Below, piece by piece: positions 4,728 to 5,349 of a DNA stretch of 5,349 bases (position 1 is the stretch's first letter; every line of letters starts with the position of its first letter). Position numbers and translations under genes: made by a program. This DNA comes from Anaerolineae bacterium (lineage in GTDB: Bacteria; Chloroflexota; Anaerolineae; B4-G1; SLSP01), in assembly GCA_016934645.1 (NCBI GenBank), contig JAFGSL010000110.1, positions 1-5,349 on the forward strand. Reading direction: 5' to 3'. Below the pieces are notes generated by a model, which saw nothing but the letters and a program-made list of their open reading frames with translations, made no database searches and had not been told where the DNA came from.

Positions 4728-5349
4728 ATGCATTTAGAAGAGTACGAGTCCCCAAACTTGATGCTGCTGTCGACCCTTGTACTGACGGCATTCCTGGCCT
4801 TTGCGGTGGTACTGTTCATCGTCTTTTACTTTACAGGACCCGTTCCCGAAAACAGCGGGCGCCATATCCTGAACCTGCTCCTTTTAAGTGCGGCCTTTGG
4901 TACTTGTCTGGTCGTTGTCGTCTTCAACGTACTGTATCTGTTGGCGCCCCAGTTTCTCGAGCAACTCTACGATTTATCTCACGAAGATGCCCAGCAACTG
5001 AGTTTTTACCTCTTCATAGGATTGCCCATCGATGCGCCGAGACGTCCACTGCTGCGTATCCAGGAAGGCCAAACCCTCCCTGACGGCCGGCTTGTGATGT
5101 ACATGGACAAAGTCGGCGGTCCGGGCTATTTCAGCATTGCGCACGACAGCGCCGTGGTTACGGGGAAATTAGGAAAACTACAGCGTGTCCTCGGTCCAGG
5201 TTTTTACAGGGCCGGGCCTTTCGAGAAAGTGTGGGACGTCATCGACTTGCGTCCACAGCGTCGCAGCCTGCACATCGAATTTATGACCACGGACGGGATC
5301 CCGGCCTATTGCGATGTGGAAATCCGTTTCCAGGTTGCCGGCGCCAGCA
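4728..5349 (+). CDS. Second SPFH/Band 7-type membrane protein, 3'-truncated by window edge
   Basis: The frame runs from ATG 4728 to the window end without a stop (207 residues seen). A Shine-Dalgarno-like AAAGGA lies inside the end of the preceding gene, and only three bases separate the genes, so translation is probably coupled. Two transmembrane helices are predicted, at about 11-36 and 47-72. A soluble link with a conspicuous RRPLLRIQEGQTLPDGRLV stretch (105-123) follows. The Band 7-like start is at about 129: VGGPGYFSIAHDSAVV, then VLGPGFYRAGPFEKVWDVID, then DGIPAYCDVEIRFQV. These segments line up with the same places in the upstream protein (VGPGWLMTEPENLVV, IVGPGALFTETAESPYQVID, DGIEVNLPISSLFRI), which shows the two are paralogues. 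A hetero-oligomer like HflK-HflC is a reasonable inference. The C-terminal half, including any coiled coil, is outside the window. Confidence 0.78.
   Translation, partial: MHLEEYESPNLMLLSTLVLTAFLAFAVVLFIVFYFTGPVPENSGRHILNLLLLSAAFGTCLVVVVFNVLYLLAPQFLEQLYDLSHEDAQQLSFYLFIGLPIDAPRRPLLRIQEGQTLPDGRLVMYMDKVGGPGYFSIAHDSAVVTGKLGKLQRVLGPGFYRAGPFEKVWDVIDLRPQRRSLHIEFMTTDGIPAYCDVEIRFQVAGAS

Noticed and set aside
4721..5083. A 120-codon plus-strand frame at the start of the second SPFH gene
   Set aside because: The overlapping frame from ATG 4728 stays open to the window end, has two transmembrane helices and matches the upstream paralogue; this one is Arg/Pro-rich noise.

Overview
The window looks like a chromosomal segment of a free-living bacterium with GC-rich genes. 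The mix of genes (a GC-rich Glu/Leu/Phe/Val-type dehydrogenase, a bacterial eRF1/Vms1-like protein, and polytopic SPFH/Band 7 proteins) reminds me of Chloroflexota (Anaerolineae-like). That placement is an inference from general familiarity; no rRNA or other phylogenetic marker is present. There is no mobile element, CRISPR array, tRNA or rRNA in the window.

Layout. (1) Bases 1-1140, + strand: the 3' nine-tenths of a glutamate dehydrogenase gene, cut by the window start. (2) Bases 1135-1371, - strand: a 78-residue two-helix membrane protein. It converges on the dehydrogenase gene, and the two stop codons share the palindrome CTATAG. (3) Bases 1372-1523: a spacer with three 15-bp tandem repeats in the leader of the small gene and a strong hairpin terminator for the next gene. 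(4) Bases 1524-2627, - strand: a 367-residue protein with the three-domain layout of eukaryotic/archaeal release factor 1. It has a GGSQ loop instead of GGQ, a C-terminal four-cysteine zinc ribbon, and no recognisable NIKS stop-codon-reading motif. (5) Bases 2628-3092: a 465-bp AT-richer divergent intergenic region. It holds a near-consensus sigma-70-type promoter firing leftward (TTGACA, 17 bp, TACAAT) that gives the release-factor-like gene a predicted leader of about 255 nt. That leader contains a 12-bp hairpin capped by a GAAA tetraloop, an orphan perfect Shine-Dalgarno sequence and a possible 20-codon ORF. A weaker rightward promoter candidate serves the next operon. (6) Bases 3093-4724 and 4728-5349 (cut by the window end), + strand: two related membrane proteins, each with N-terminal transmembrane helices followed by an SPFH/Band 7-type domain. 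They are three bases apart and surely one operon.

How they work together. The dehydrogenase links 2-oxoglutarate and ammonia with glutamate and has no visible functional link to the rest. The eRF1/Vms1-like protein is probably a ribosome-associated peptidyl-tRNA hydrolase or rescue factor, and its long structured leader suggests post-transcriptional control, possibly by translation status. The two SPFH proteins probably form a hetero-oligomeric membrane assembly, by analogy with HflK/HflC. The divergent arrangement with the release-factor-like gene could be co-regulation or chance. The most interesting element is the release-factor-like gene together with its unusual leader.
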